Positions 1-5,319 of a stretch of DNA of 6,264 nucleotides are shown in pieces; position 1 is the stretch's first letter; each line of letters begins with the position of its first letter. The notes below the pieces were generated by a model that worked only from the letters and a program-made list of their open reading frames with translations, was not told the origin of the DNA and did no database searches. Location of the stretch: NCBI GenBank assembly GCA_036377415.1, contig DASUYK010000071.1:1-6264 (forward strand), given 5' to 3'. Origin of the DNA: DASUPK01 sp036377415. Lineage in GTDB: Bacteria; Actinomycetota; Thermoleophilia; Solirubrobacterales; 70-9. The position numbers were made by a program, and so were the translations under genes.

Positions 1-581
1 TCCCAGAACTTCACGTAGGTCTCCCAGTCGAAGCCCGAGTACGGCTCGTCGAGCAGAAGCAGCTCGGGCTCGTGCATCAGGGCGAGGGCGAGGTTGAGCT
101 TCTGGCGCGTGCCGCCCGAGAGCTCCTCGATCCGGAAGTCGCGGTATCGCTCGAACTGGAACTCCTCGAGCAGCGAATCCCGTGCGCGCTCCCCCGCGTC
201 GTCCTCGAGCCGATAGGCCTCGGCGAAGAGCCGGAAGTGCTCGGCGATCGTGAGCTTCTCCCAGACCATCGGGACCTGGGGGCAGTAGCCGAGCCGGTCG
301 GGGCGCTCCACCTCCCCTCCGTCCCGCTTCAGCAGCCCGACGACGATCTGCATCAGGGTGCTCTTGCCCGAGCCGTTCTCGCCGACTAGGCCGACCAGCT
401 CGCCCGCGCGCACCTCGAGGTCGGCGCCCTTCAGGACCTCGATCGTCCGCCGGCGAGGCGGCAGGCCGCGGTGGAACGACTTGAGCAGTCCGGTGATTCG
501 AAGGACGGCCGAACCCTTCCGGACGCGGGGCTCCTCTCCGGGTTTGGATACCGCGATGGCCCGCGGATCAGCCGTGCCCAC
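1..581 (-). CDS. ABC-2-type transporter ATP-binding protein (C-terminal end cut by window edge)
   Basis: ATPase subunit of an ABC transporter, expected to sit on the cytoplasmic face and power a membrane permease that is not in the window. Reading the reverse strand gives about 193 residues with the family motifs in order: Walker A GENGSGKST, Q-loop region GYCPQVP, signature ELSGGTRQKLNLALAL and Walker B LLLLDEPYSGFD, after which the gene leaves the window before the H-loop. The single-domain form and the short linker between motifs resemble CcmA/NatA/drug-export (ABC-2) ATPases. The substrate cannot be told. The only usual start codon in the open frame is GTG at 579-581; the frame opens after a stop at 615-617. 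This leaves roughly 25 residues before the normal domain start (VLRITGLLKSFHRG), longer than usual, and no good ribosome binding site precedes it. The start overlaps the end of the upstream small membrane gene by 14 nt, which suggests translational coupling. Family confident; substrate and exact start uncertain. Confidence 0.9.
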   Translation of the reverse strand, partial: MGTADPRAIAVSKPGEEPRVRKGSAVLRITGLLKSFHRGLPPRRRTIEVLKGADLEVRAGELVGLVGENGSGKSTLMQIVVGLLKRDGGEVERPDRLGYCPQVPMVWEKLTIAEHFRLFAEAYRLEDDAGERARDSLLEEFQFERYRDFRIEELSGGTRQKLNLALALMHEPELLLLDEPYSGFDWETYVKFW

Positions 582-595
582 CGCGATGGCCCGCG
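550..595. repeat. 16-bp direct repeat at a gene junction
   Basis: The sequence accgcgatggcccgcg occurs exactly at 550-565 and again at 580-595, a period of 30 bp (10 codons). The repeat straddles the overlap between the small membrane gene and the ABC ATPase. In the ATPase frame both copies encode Arg-Ala-Ile-Ala, so the ATPase N terminus carries RAIAVGTADPRAIAV around its putative GTG start. A small tandem duplication followed by divergence would explain it; chance similarity in GC-rich DNA is less likely for 16 exact bases but cannot be excluded. Confidence 0.6.
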
Positions 596-747
596 AGCAT
601 CCCCATCGCCACCATCATCAGTCCCATCATCAGGACGCAGCCGGCGACCGGGATCAGCACTCCCACGCTCGTTCCGGTGGCGATCAGCACGATCGCCAGA
701 GCGATCATCGGAGAGCACATCAGGAGATGCTTGAAATGGCCTTTCAT
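568..747 (-). CDS. small Met/His-rich membrane protein (DUF2933-like, tentative)
   Basis: A 59-residue protein beginning MKGHFKHLLMCSPM and ending AGHRGGHG. Two hydrophobic stretches (about residues 9-28 and 30-51) fit a helical hairpin. It has nine Met, two Cys (11 and 37) and four His (4, 7, 54, 58), several of them at the membrane edges. The layout, including an MMGLMM run in the second helix and a Gly-His tail, recalls the small DUF2933 membrane proteins often found near metal-resistance genes; this is recall by pattern, not a database match. The open frame continues upstream to 966, but that stretch is Arg-rich and lacks protein character, so ATG 745-747 is chosen; a purine-rich GGGAAGAG lies about 10 nt before it. 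It is first in the leftward unit and overlaps the ABC ATPase by 14 nt. Molecular function unknown; metal binding is only an inference from composition. Confidence 0.68.
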   Translation of the reverse strand: MKGHFKHLLMCSPMIALAIVLIATGTSVGVLIPVAGCVLMMGLMMVAMGMLAGHRGGHG

Positions 748-884
748 ACGGTCGAGTCTCTTCCCTGGTTGAGCGCCTGGCATCGGGGCAAAGCAACCGA
801 GTCGCATCCGTGCTGACCACCTAGCAATGACCAGGGGCAGGCGCCGATGCCGACCGCGCCGACAATCTCTACGTTCGTCCCGCG
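748..884. promoter_or_regulatory. divergent intergenic region, presumed to hold both outward promoters
   Basis: This 137-bp gap separates the start of the leftward small-membrane-protein/ABC unit from the start of the rightward cytochrome b/cyclase operon, so promoters for both are expected here. No convincing -10/-35 pair can be picked by eye. Two things stand out: an inverted pair GGCATCGG (779-786) and CCGATGCC (844-851), 57 bp apart, extendable to 10 of 11 matching positions; and a directly repeated TGACCA at 814-819 and 828-833. Either could be an operator, but both are short. No other gene is seen in the gap. Confidence 0.4.
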
Positions 885-1541
885 ATGGCACTACCAAGTC
901 CCGTTCGCGTTGGTTGGGTCGCGATCGTGGTCGGCGTACTGCTCGCCTGGCAAGCCGGGGCGACACCCGCTTCCGCGCAGAGCAGCGGGAACTGCGCCGA
1001 TCTCAGCAACGAGGACTTCGAGCGGGCCGGCGAGAACTGGATGGAGCGGATCCTCGGTTCCGTGCAGGCCGATGAGGCGATGGACCAGTTGATGGTCTCG
1101 ATGATGGGCTCGGGCGGCGAGCGGCAGATGCACGAGTACATCGGCCGGCGGATCAGCGGCTGCGGCGGCGGCAACCAGCCATCCGGGTTCGGTCAGATGA
1201 TGGATGGCGTCGGCGGGATGATGGCGATAATGGGTGCCGGCTCCGGTTCGGCCGGGATGATGGGCGGCCAGGGAGGTGCCGGCGGCTACGGGCCCGGATC
1301 GATGATGGGCGGCTATCCCGTGTCGCGAGGAGACGAGGATTCGGACGACGACGGGCCGACCGCGGCGGCGATGGTGGGAATGATGGCCGTTCTGCTTGTG
1401 GCGGCGGCGATCGCGGTGTTCCTGCTCAGGCCGAAAGGCCGCTCCGGCGGCGCCCGCGAGACGCTCGACCGCCGCTTTGCGAGCGGGGAGCTGAACGCCG
1501 AGCAGTACCGACGAGCGAGGTCAATTCTCGAGGGAGGTTGA
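885..1541 (+). CDS. exported Met/Gly-rich membrane protein with C-terminal SHOCT domain
   Basis: A 218-residue single-pass membrane protein. Residues 1-31 form a signal peptide (hydrophobic core about 10-27, likely cleavage after Ala-Ser-Ala). Residues 36-93 form a compact predicted helical segment (SNEDFERAGENWMERILGS) bracketed by Cys37 and Cys93, which could form a disulfide outside the cytoplasm. Residues 101-145 are a low-complexity Met/Gly stretch with repeated MMGG units; the protein has 19 Met in all. An acidic linker (149-156) leads to a transmembrane helix at about 161-181, then a SHOCT domain at 193-217 (LDRRFASGELNAEQYRRA). SHOCT is a short C-terminal domain with suspected oligomerisation or tethering roles. 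Met-rich exported segments often bind Cu(I), but that is inference here. The start is ATG 885 because the signal peptide begins directly after it; no clear Shine-Dalgarno is present. First gene of the rightward operon, 3 nt before the next gene. Confidence 0.85.
   Translation: MALPSPVRVGWVAIVVGVLLAWQAGATPASAQSSGNCADLSNEDFERAGENWMERILGSVQADEAMDQLMVSMMGSGGERQMHEYIGRRISGCGGGNQPSGFGQMMDGVGGMMAIMGAGSGSAGMMGGQGGAGGYGPGSMMGGYPVSRGDEDSDDDGPTAAAMVGMMAVLLVAAAIAVFLLRPKGRSGGARETLDRRFASGELNAEQYRRARSILEGG
1531..1537 (+). promoter_or_regulatory. ribosome binding site of the second SHOCT gene
   Basis: AGGGAGG lies 7 nt upstream of ATG 1545 and overlaps the last codons of the preceding gene, a standard arrangement for coupled translation. 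It fixes the start of the 96-residue protein. Confidence 0.75.
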
Positions 1542-1544
1542 GCG

Positions 1545-1835
1545 ATGATCGATGCGATGACGCTGCTTCTGGCGGACTCCGACTGGGACTCGCACATGGG
1601 CGACTGGGGGGCCGGCTGGTGGATCGTGATGATGATCGGGATGGTCGTCTTCTGGGGGCTGGTGATCCTCGGCGTCGTCTGGATCGTTCGCGAGCTCGGG
1701 AGCGGGTCGCACCGCGGGTCACACCATCGGGGTGGGGGGGCCGACGATCCGCTCGCGATACTCGATCGCCGTTTCGCGGAGGGAGAGATCTCGGCGAAGG
1801 AATACGAGCAGCGCCGCAAGATCCTGAGCGGCTAG
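1545..1835 (+). CDS. small membrane protein with SHOCT domain
   Basis: A 96-residue protein with a short N-terminal segment rich in Asp and Trp (DSDWDSHMGDWGAGWW, 11-26), one transmembrane helix at about 24-48, a Gly/Ser/His linker (SHRGSHHRGGG, 55-65) and a SHOCT domain at 73-95 (LDRRFAEGEISAKEYEQRRK). The domain plainly matches that of the preceding gene, so the pair probably derives from duplication of, or shared recruitment of, this tail. The linker and its His cluster probably face the cytoplasm. Such TM-SHOCT proteins are common in high-GC bacteria and in archaea, with no defined biochemical role. The start is well supported by AGGGAGG at 1531-1537, 7 nt before the ATG and inside the end of the upstream gene. 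Confidence 0.87.
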   Translation: MIDAMTLLLADSDWDSHMGDWGAGWWIVMMIGMVVFWGLVILGVVWIVRELGSGSHRGSHHRGGGADDPLAILDRRFAEGEISAKEYEQRRKILSG

Positions 1836-1890
1836 GTCACGGCGACTAGTGGGCGCACGCTCTGGCACGAGAGGAGGGTTTGGAAGAGAG

Positions 1891-2970
1891 ATGGAGTCTG
1901 GAACCGCCTCACCCGCCCAAGGTCCCGGTTTCTGGGGGTGGCTCGACGACCGGCTCGGCATAGGCGGCCTGCGCTATCCGGTCCCCGAGCACGCCAACAC
2001 GCTCGCCTACACGCTCGGCGGGATCACCGTAGTGAGCTTCCTCCTCCTGGTGATCACGGGGATCTACCTCGCCCAGTTCTACGACCCGACTCCCGAGCAG
2101 GCGCACGCGAGCGTCGCGTACATCACCGACACCGCCTTCGCGGGCGCCCTGGTACGCAGCCTCCACTACTGGCTGTCAACCGCCTTCGTCGTCACCCTGA
2201 TCCTGCACATGGCGCGGACCTTCGCCACCGCCTCCTTCAAGGCGCCCCGCGAGTTCATCTGGATCACCGGCGTGATCCTCTTCTTCCTCGCCGCCGGGCT
2301 GCTCTTCAGCGGCACCGTGCTCAAGTGGGATCAGGAGGCGGTCGAGGCGCTCGAGCACAACAACGAGGTGGCGGATCTGTTCGGGTTCCTCGGCTTCTGG
2401 TTCTCGGCGGACTTCACGGACAATGTCTCGATCCTGACGCGTCTGTACATCGCCCACGTCTCGATCCTGCCCGTCCTCGTGGGGGTCGTCCTCGCCGTCC
2501 ACATGCTGCTGATCAAGCGCCACCGGATCTCGGGGCTGCCTTGGGGAAGTCCCGACGAGGTGGCGGCGCGCGCCGGTTCCGAGCGCGAGGTGTCTTTCGC
2601 CAGCCACCTCAAGCACATCGGCGTCTGGGGCCTGGTCGTGCTCGGGGTGACCTTGCTGCTTTCGGGCCTCGCGCCGGCGGGCCTCGGGCCGGTCGGGGTG
2701 GAGGGAATCGAGATCACCAAGCCGCCCTGGTACTTCCTCTGGCTCTATCCCTGGGAGGACTGGATCGGGCTGAAGGCGCTCTACATCCTCCCCGGAGTGC
2801 TGGCACTCGCGCTGCTGGCGGTCCCCTTCCTCGACCGCTCGCCGGAGCGCGACCCGCGCCGAAGGAGGGTCTGGATCGCGCTCGGGGCGATCGTCTTCCT
2901 CGCCTGGCTTGCGCTGACGATCTACGGAGCAATCACCGTTCCGGCCTCGCACACGGAGATGGGGGGATAG
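1891..2970 (+). CDS. cytochrome b, b6 plus subunit IV-type fusion (quinol oxidoreductase subunit)
   Basis: Membrane cytochrome b subunit of a bc/b6f-type quinol:electron acceptor oxidoreductase, 359 residues from ATG 1891. Seven transmembrane helices are visible: four in the diheme half (about 42-63, 92-110, 122-144, 187-208) and three in the C-terminal half (about 242-263, 296-314, 327-349), as in cytochrome b6 fused to subunit IV. Heme-ligand pairs are His92/His106 and His189/His204; the 13- and 14-residue intervals are the b6 pattern. The quinol-oxidation loop reads KPPWYFLW (PPWY at 278-281) instead of PEWY. The b6-like VPEHANTLAYTLGGIT segment has Thr41 where b6 has the Cys that holds heme ci, so that heme is not expected to be covalently bound. 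An in-frame GTG at 1849 would add 14 residues, but ATG 1891 with purine-rich GGAAGAGAG directly upstream and GAGGAGGG at 1871-1878 fits better. No Rieske protein or cytochrome c is encoded nearby. Confidence 0.93.
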   Translation: MESGTASPAQGPGFWGWLDDRLGIGGLRYPVPEHANTLAYTLGGITVVSFLLLVITGIYLAQFYDPTPEQAHASVAYITDTAFAGALVRSLHYWLSTAFVVTLILHMARTFATASFKAPREFIWITGVILFFLAAGLLFSGTVLKWDQEAVEALEHNNEVADLFGFLGFWFSADFTDNVSILTRLYIAHVSILPVLVGVVLAVHMLLIKRHRISGLPWGSPDEVAARAGSEREVSFASHLKHIGVWGLVVLGVTLLLSGLAPAGLGPVGVEGIEITKPPWYFLWLYPWEDWIGLKALYILPGVLALALLAVPFLDRSPERDPRRRRVWIALGAIVFLAWLALTIYGAITVPASHTEMGG

Positions 2971-2971
2971 C

Positions 2972-3163
2972 GTGACCCGGCGACGGTTCCTGACCTTGTT
3001 CGCCCTGACCAGCGCCGCCGGCGCTCTCGCCCTTGGCTTACTGGGCTCGGCTTCGGCAAGCCCCGCGACCCTGGCCGCTGGGGGGATCGCCGCCGTCACC
3101 GCGGTGGTCGGGATCTGCCTGCTGGCGAGAGTCGTCGTGCTCACCGAGAGGGCTCAGCGATGA
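2972..3163 (+). CDS. small membrane protein with Tat-like N terminus
   Basis: A 63-residue protein starting MTRRRFLTLFALTSAAG, followed by two hydrophobic stretches (about 6-26 and 33-54) and a short basic tail (TERAQR). The RRRFL start resembles a twin-arginine signal, and Rieske iron-sulfur subunits often begin this way, but no CxH...C..H cluster motif follows here or in the next gene, so this is not a Rieske protein. It may be a small accessory subunit of the cytochrome b complex or a remnant of a Rieske anchor. GTG 2972 begins 1 nt after the cytochrome b stop with a GGGGGG run at 2961-2966 as ribosome binding site, and its TGA overlaps the next ATG (ATGA at 3160-3163). This tight packing supports a real, co-translated gene. 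Function unknown. Confidence 0.72.
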   Translation: MTRRRFLTLFALTSAAGALALGLLGSASASPATLAAGGIAAVTAVVGICLLARVVVLTERAQR

Positions 3164-3726
3164 GGCCCGAGCGGATCGCGCTCGCCCTGACGGCCGCGGT
3201 GATGGCGGCCGCGGTGCCGGCCCTTCCGGCATACGGCCACGGGGGGGAGCCCGAGGCCGAGGAGGAGGCCCCGGCGGGCGAGCAGGCCGTCCCGGGCGGC
3301 GGTGCGGTCACGGAGGAAGAGGTGGAGGAGGCGGAGATCGCCGAGCTGGCGAGGCAGCCGGCGCGGATTCTGGCCCAGCAGGCGCTCGCCCTGCTCGAGG
3401 TCCGTGACGACCACGAAGAGGCGATGATTCGCCTCGACGCGGCGCTCGAGAGCGAGGATCAGAGCGACGTCGACGTCGGGCTGCTCACCGAGGCCACGGA
3501 GACGCTCGACGGCGGCGATCCGGAAGGGGCGGTCCCCCTGCTCGACCAGGCGCTCTCCCGGCCGCTCGGGGCGGAGAGCGGAGAGGCGCTTCACGAGGCA
3601 GGACGGGAGTTTCAGCCGGCCACCGACACTCAGGAGGTCGTCGGGATTGTTCTCGGCGGTGTGGCGCTGATCCTCGCTGCCTTCCTGCTCACGCGCGGCA
3701 GGCGCACGCGCGCTCCCGCCGCATAA
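3160..3726 (+). CDS. exported acidic membrane-anchored protein of unknown function
   Basis: A 188-residue protein not assigned to a named family. It has an N-terminal signal peptide (about 1-26, ending PAYG before HGGE), a strongly acidic Glu/Ala/Pro/Gly-rich linker (29-48), a helical region (about 51-135) and a C-terminal transmembrane helix (158-177) followed by a basic end (RGRRTRAPAA). This gives a bulk outside the cytoplasm anchored by the C terminus. The helical part has TPR-like spacing, for example LAQQALALLEVRDDHEEAMI and later GDPEGAVPLLDQALSRPLG, so a helical-repeat scaffold is possible. No Cys is present and there is no heme or iron-sulfur motif, so it is unlikely to be a redox carrier. 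It overlaps the 63-residue gene by 4 nt and precedes the cyclase by 16 nt. A role as a partner of the cytochrome b complex is inferred only from position. Confidence 0.8.
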   Translation: MRPERIALALTAAVMAAAVPALPAYGHGGEPEAEEEAPAGEQAVPGGGAVTEEEVEEAEIAELARQPARILAQQALALLEVRDDHEEAMIRLDAALESEDQSDVDVGLLTEATETLDGGDPEGAVPLLDQALSRPLGAESGEALHEAGREFQPATDTQEVVGIVLGGVALILAAFLLTRGRRTRAPAA

Positions 3727-3742
3727 GGGGCGGGGAAACCCG

Positions 3743-4606
3743 ATGGCCGGAAGCGAGACCGCTGGGGAGTCGAGCACATTCGTCTTCGCCGACCTCGCCG
3801 GCTTCACGGCGCTGACCGAGGCCCACGGGGACGATGTCGCGGTCGGGATCGCCCTCGACTTCACCTCGCGGGTGCGCGAGCTGCTCCCCGAGTACCGCGC
3901 CGAGGAGGTGAAGACGATCGGCGACGAGGTGATGATCCGCGTCTCCGATCCGGTGGATGCGGTGAGGCTCGGAATGCGGATCGTGGACGAGCTCGCCTTC
4001 CACGACTCACCGCCGGTGCGCGTCGGCATCCACTCGGGCCCCGCGACGAATCGCGGCGGCGACTGGTTCGGCGGCACCGTCAACCTCGCCTCGCGGGTGA
4101 CCGATGCGGCGAAACCCGGCGAGGTGCTGCTCACCGGCGCGACCCGGGGGCAGCTCGATGGATCCCATGGCTTCGAGCTCGAGGAACGCGGCCGGCGTCA
4201 CTTCAGGCACTTGGTCGATCCGATCCCGGTTTACCGGGCGATCGCGGCCGGGGCCGCGGGCGGAGTGCTCGAGGTGGATCCGGTCTGCCGGATGGCCGTC
4301 GATCCCGCGCGGGCCCACTCGGTCAAGCGCCGGAGGGGGCTCTCCTACTACTTCTGCTCGGAGAGATGCCGGCGCGCTTTCGACGAGCGGCCGCTCAGGT
4401 ACATCGTCACCACGCCGGCGGGAAGGCTCGCCCGACGGGGATTCCTGATCAACCTGGCGGTCTTCCTGGTGGTGGGCACAACCCACGTGATTGCCTGGCT
4501 CGGACCGAACGACGCCGAGCCCTGGCCGCCGCCGATGCTGTTCCTGTTCATCGCCTGGGCCGTCCTGCTCGGCTTCCACTACCGAGCGGTCCGGCGCGTG
4601 CTCTGA
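3743..4606 (+). CDS. class III adenylate cyclase fused to YHS domain and two-helix membrane segment
   Basis: A 287-residue protein expected to make cAMP from ATP at the membrane's cytoplasmic face. The cyclase domain (about 11-165) retains the full catalytic set: metal-binding Asp17 (FADLAGFT) and Asp61 (KTIGDEVM), ATP-selecting Lys57 and Asp107 (GGDWFGG), and transition-state Asn114 and Arg118 (VNLASR). A YHS domain follows (about 177-221): DPVCRM with Cys182, then YYFCSERC with Cys205 and Cys209. YHS domains occur in copper-related ATPases and other metal proteins; Cys residues here could bind a metal or respond to redox state. Residues 228-287 hold two hydrophobic helices (about 234-253 and 264-281), resembling the 2TM domain. 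The gene ends the six-gene operon and uses ATG 3743 with GGGG-rich sequence upstream. The cyclase call is secure; metal sensing by YHS is inference. Confidence 0.93.
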   Translation: MAGSETAGESSTFVFADLAGFTALTEAHGDDVAVGIALDFTSRVRELLPEYRAEEVKTIGDEVMIRVSDPVDAVRLGMRIVDELAFHDSPPVRVGIHSGPATNRGGDWFGGTVNLASRVTDAAKPGEVLLTGATRGQLDGSHGFELEERGRRHFRHLVDPIPVYRAIAAGAAGGVLEVDPVCRMAVDPARAHSVKRRRGLSYYFCSERCRRAFDERPLRYIVTTPAGRLARRGFLINLAVFLVVGTTHVIAWLGPNDAEPWPPPMLFLFIAWAVLLGFHYRAVRRVL

Positions 4607-4619
4607 CCGAACGCCGCTC

Positions 4620-5246
4620 CTACTCCTCCAGCGAGAAGGGCGGGTACTTGTCGGTGGTCAGGATGAAGGCGTAGGCAGTCACCCTCAGGGCCCAGCGCTG
4701 GACGCCCATCACGAAATCGAACAGCGACTGCGGGTAGCGACCGGTGAACAGGATCGCGAACCAGGCGATCACGACGCAGAAGAACGCCGCGATCCCCAGG
4801 AAGATCAGGACGATGTAGTGCGGGATCGCCAGGAACCACTTGACCAGTGGCATCCAGCGGTTCAGGTCGGTCTCGGCATTCGGGTAGTCGACCTCGAGCC
4901 GGACCCACTGCTGCTCGTCGGTCGACGGGTACTCGTCGTTCATCAGGACGACGTAGGTGTGGACCCTGGCCCCGAAGCGCAACAGCTCCCGGTTCCAGTC
5001 GTACCACCAGCGCGGGTACTTCTCCCGGAACAGGATCATCAGCAGCGGCGCCGCGATCAGCACTCCTCCCGCGGCCGCAATTGTGGTCGTCGCGTTGTTT
5101 ACGTCGTAGGAATACGTCCCTCCGGCGACCGTTCCGAGCACGATCGCGATCGGGATCACGGTGAAGATCCGGAAGAACGTCGTGAGCCGGTTGAGCTCGC
5201 GGTCCGGATAGTCCACCGAGTACCTCAACGGGTACCTCTCGTCCAT
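4620..5246 (-). CDS. DUF4389 membrane protein
   Basis: A 208-residue membrane protein of the DUF4389 type, function unknown. It contains two tandem copies of one unit. Copy 1 (about 6-108) starts LRYSVDYPDRELNRL and ends HTYVVLMNDEYP; copy 2 (about 115-203) starts VRLEVDYPNAETDLNRW and ends TAYAFILTTDKYPPFSL. Each has a beta-like VDYP start, one or two hydrophobic helices (24-41 and 56-73; 134-168) and a YP...W/F...R closing segment. The second copy carries the clearest family signature, LVKWFLAIPHYIVL and IAWFAILFTGRYP. ATG 5244-5246 has GAGGGAGAGAA just upstream, a good ribosome binding site. The gene converges on the cyclase gene with only 13 nt between stops. It is probably transcribed alone from the short gap before the PhzF-family gene. 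No sign of transfer or disruption. Confidence 0.9.
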   Translation of the reverse strand: MDERYPLRYSVDYPDRELNRLTTFFRIFTVIPIAIVLGTVAGGTYSYDVNNATTTIAAAGGVLIAAPLLMILFREKYPRWWYDWNRELLRFGARVHTYVVLMNDEYPSTDEQQWVRLEVDYPNAETDLNRWMPLVKWFLAIPHYIVLIFLGIAAFFCVVIAWFAILFTGRYPQSLFDFVMGVQRWALRVTAYAFILTTDKYPPFSLEE

Positions 5247-5319
5247 TTCTCTCTCCCTCGTCGGGTTGCCGTCCCTCGGCTAACCCTAGGGCGGGCGACG
5301 GAGCGCGAAGCACGATCAT
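5247..5319. promoter_or_regulatory. divergent gap between DUF4389 and PhzF-family genes
   Basis: A 73-bp gap between two outward-facing genes, so both promoters or leaders should be here. It includes the DUF4389 ribosome binding site next to 5246 and an 8-bp perfect palindrome CCCTAGGG at 5284-5291. No promoter hexamers are convincing by eye. Confidence 0.35.

Noticed and set aside
358..816. Plus-strand frame with a His-rich stretch (HPHRHHHQSHHQ), like a metal-binding protein
   Set aside because: It is the antisense of the Met-rich small membrane gene: reversed ATG codons read as CAT (His). It also overlaps the start of the ABC ATPase gene, which has clear motifs.
1256..1313. Repeated gatgatgggcggc (1256-1268 and 1301-1313) as a possible DNA repeat element
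   Set aside because: It is in frame and encodes recurring MMGG units in the Met/Gly-rich stretch, so it is better explained as protein low complexity.
1938..2975. Plus-strand frame of 345 codons inside cytochrome b in another phase
   Set aside because: Arg/Pro/His-rich out-of-phase translation of the same DNA; no membrane or motif structure.
2176..3144. Long minus-strand frame of 322 codons opposite cytochrome b
   Set aside because: Composition is Arg/Glu/Asp-rich with no domain character, and the opposite strand carries an unmistakable cytochrome b; long antisense frames are common at this GC content.
2972..3726. Hidden or frameshifted Rieske protein downstream of cytochrome b
   Set aside because: The region was read for CTHxGC and CPCHxS type motifs in the coding frames and none is present; the two genes here have good starts and overlaps of their own.
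3154..4134. Minus-strand frame of 326 codons opposite the acidic protein and the cyclase
   Set aside because: Antisense to a cyclase with all catalytic residues; no ribosome binding site or recognisable domain.
4584..4619. Possible terminator between the convergent cyclase and DUF4389 genes (GAGCGG/CCGCTC, also CGGTC/GACCG)
   Set aside because: Stems of only 5-6 bp with loops of 13-24 nt, overlapping the cyclase stop, and no T-rich tract on either strand.
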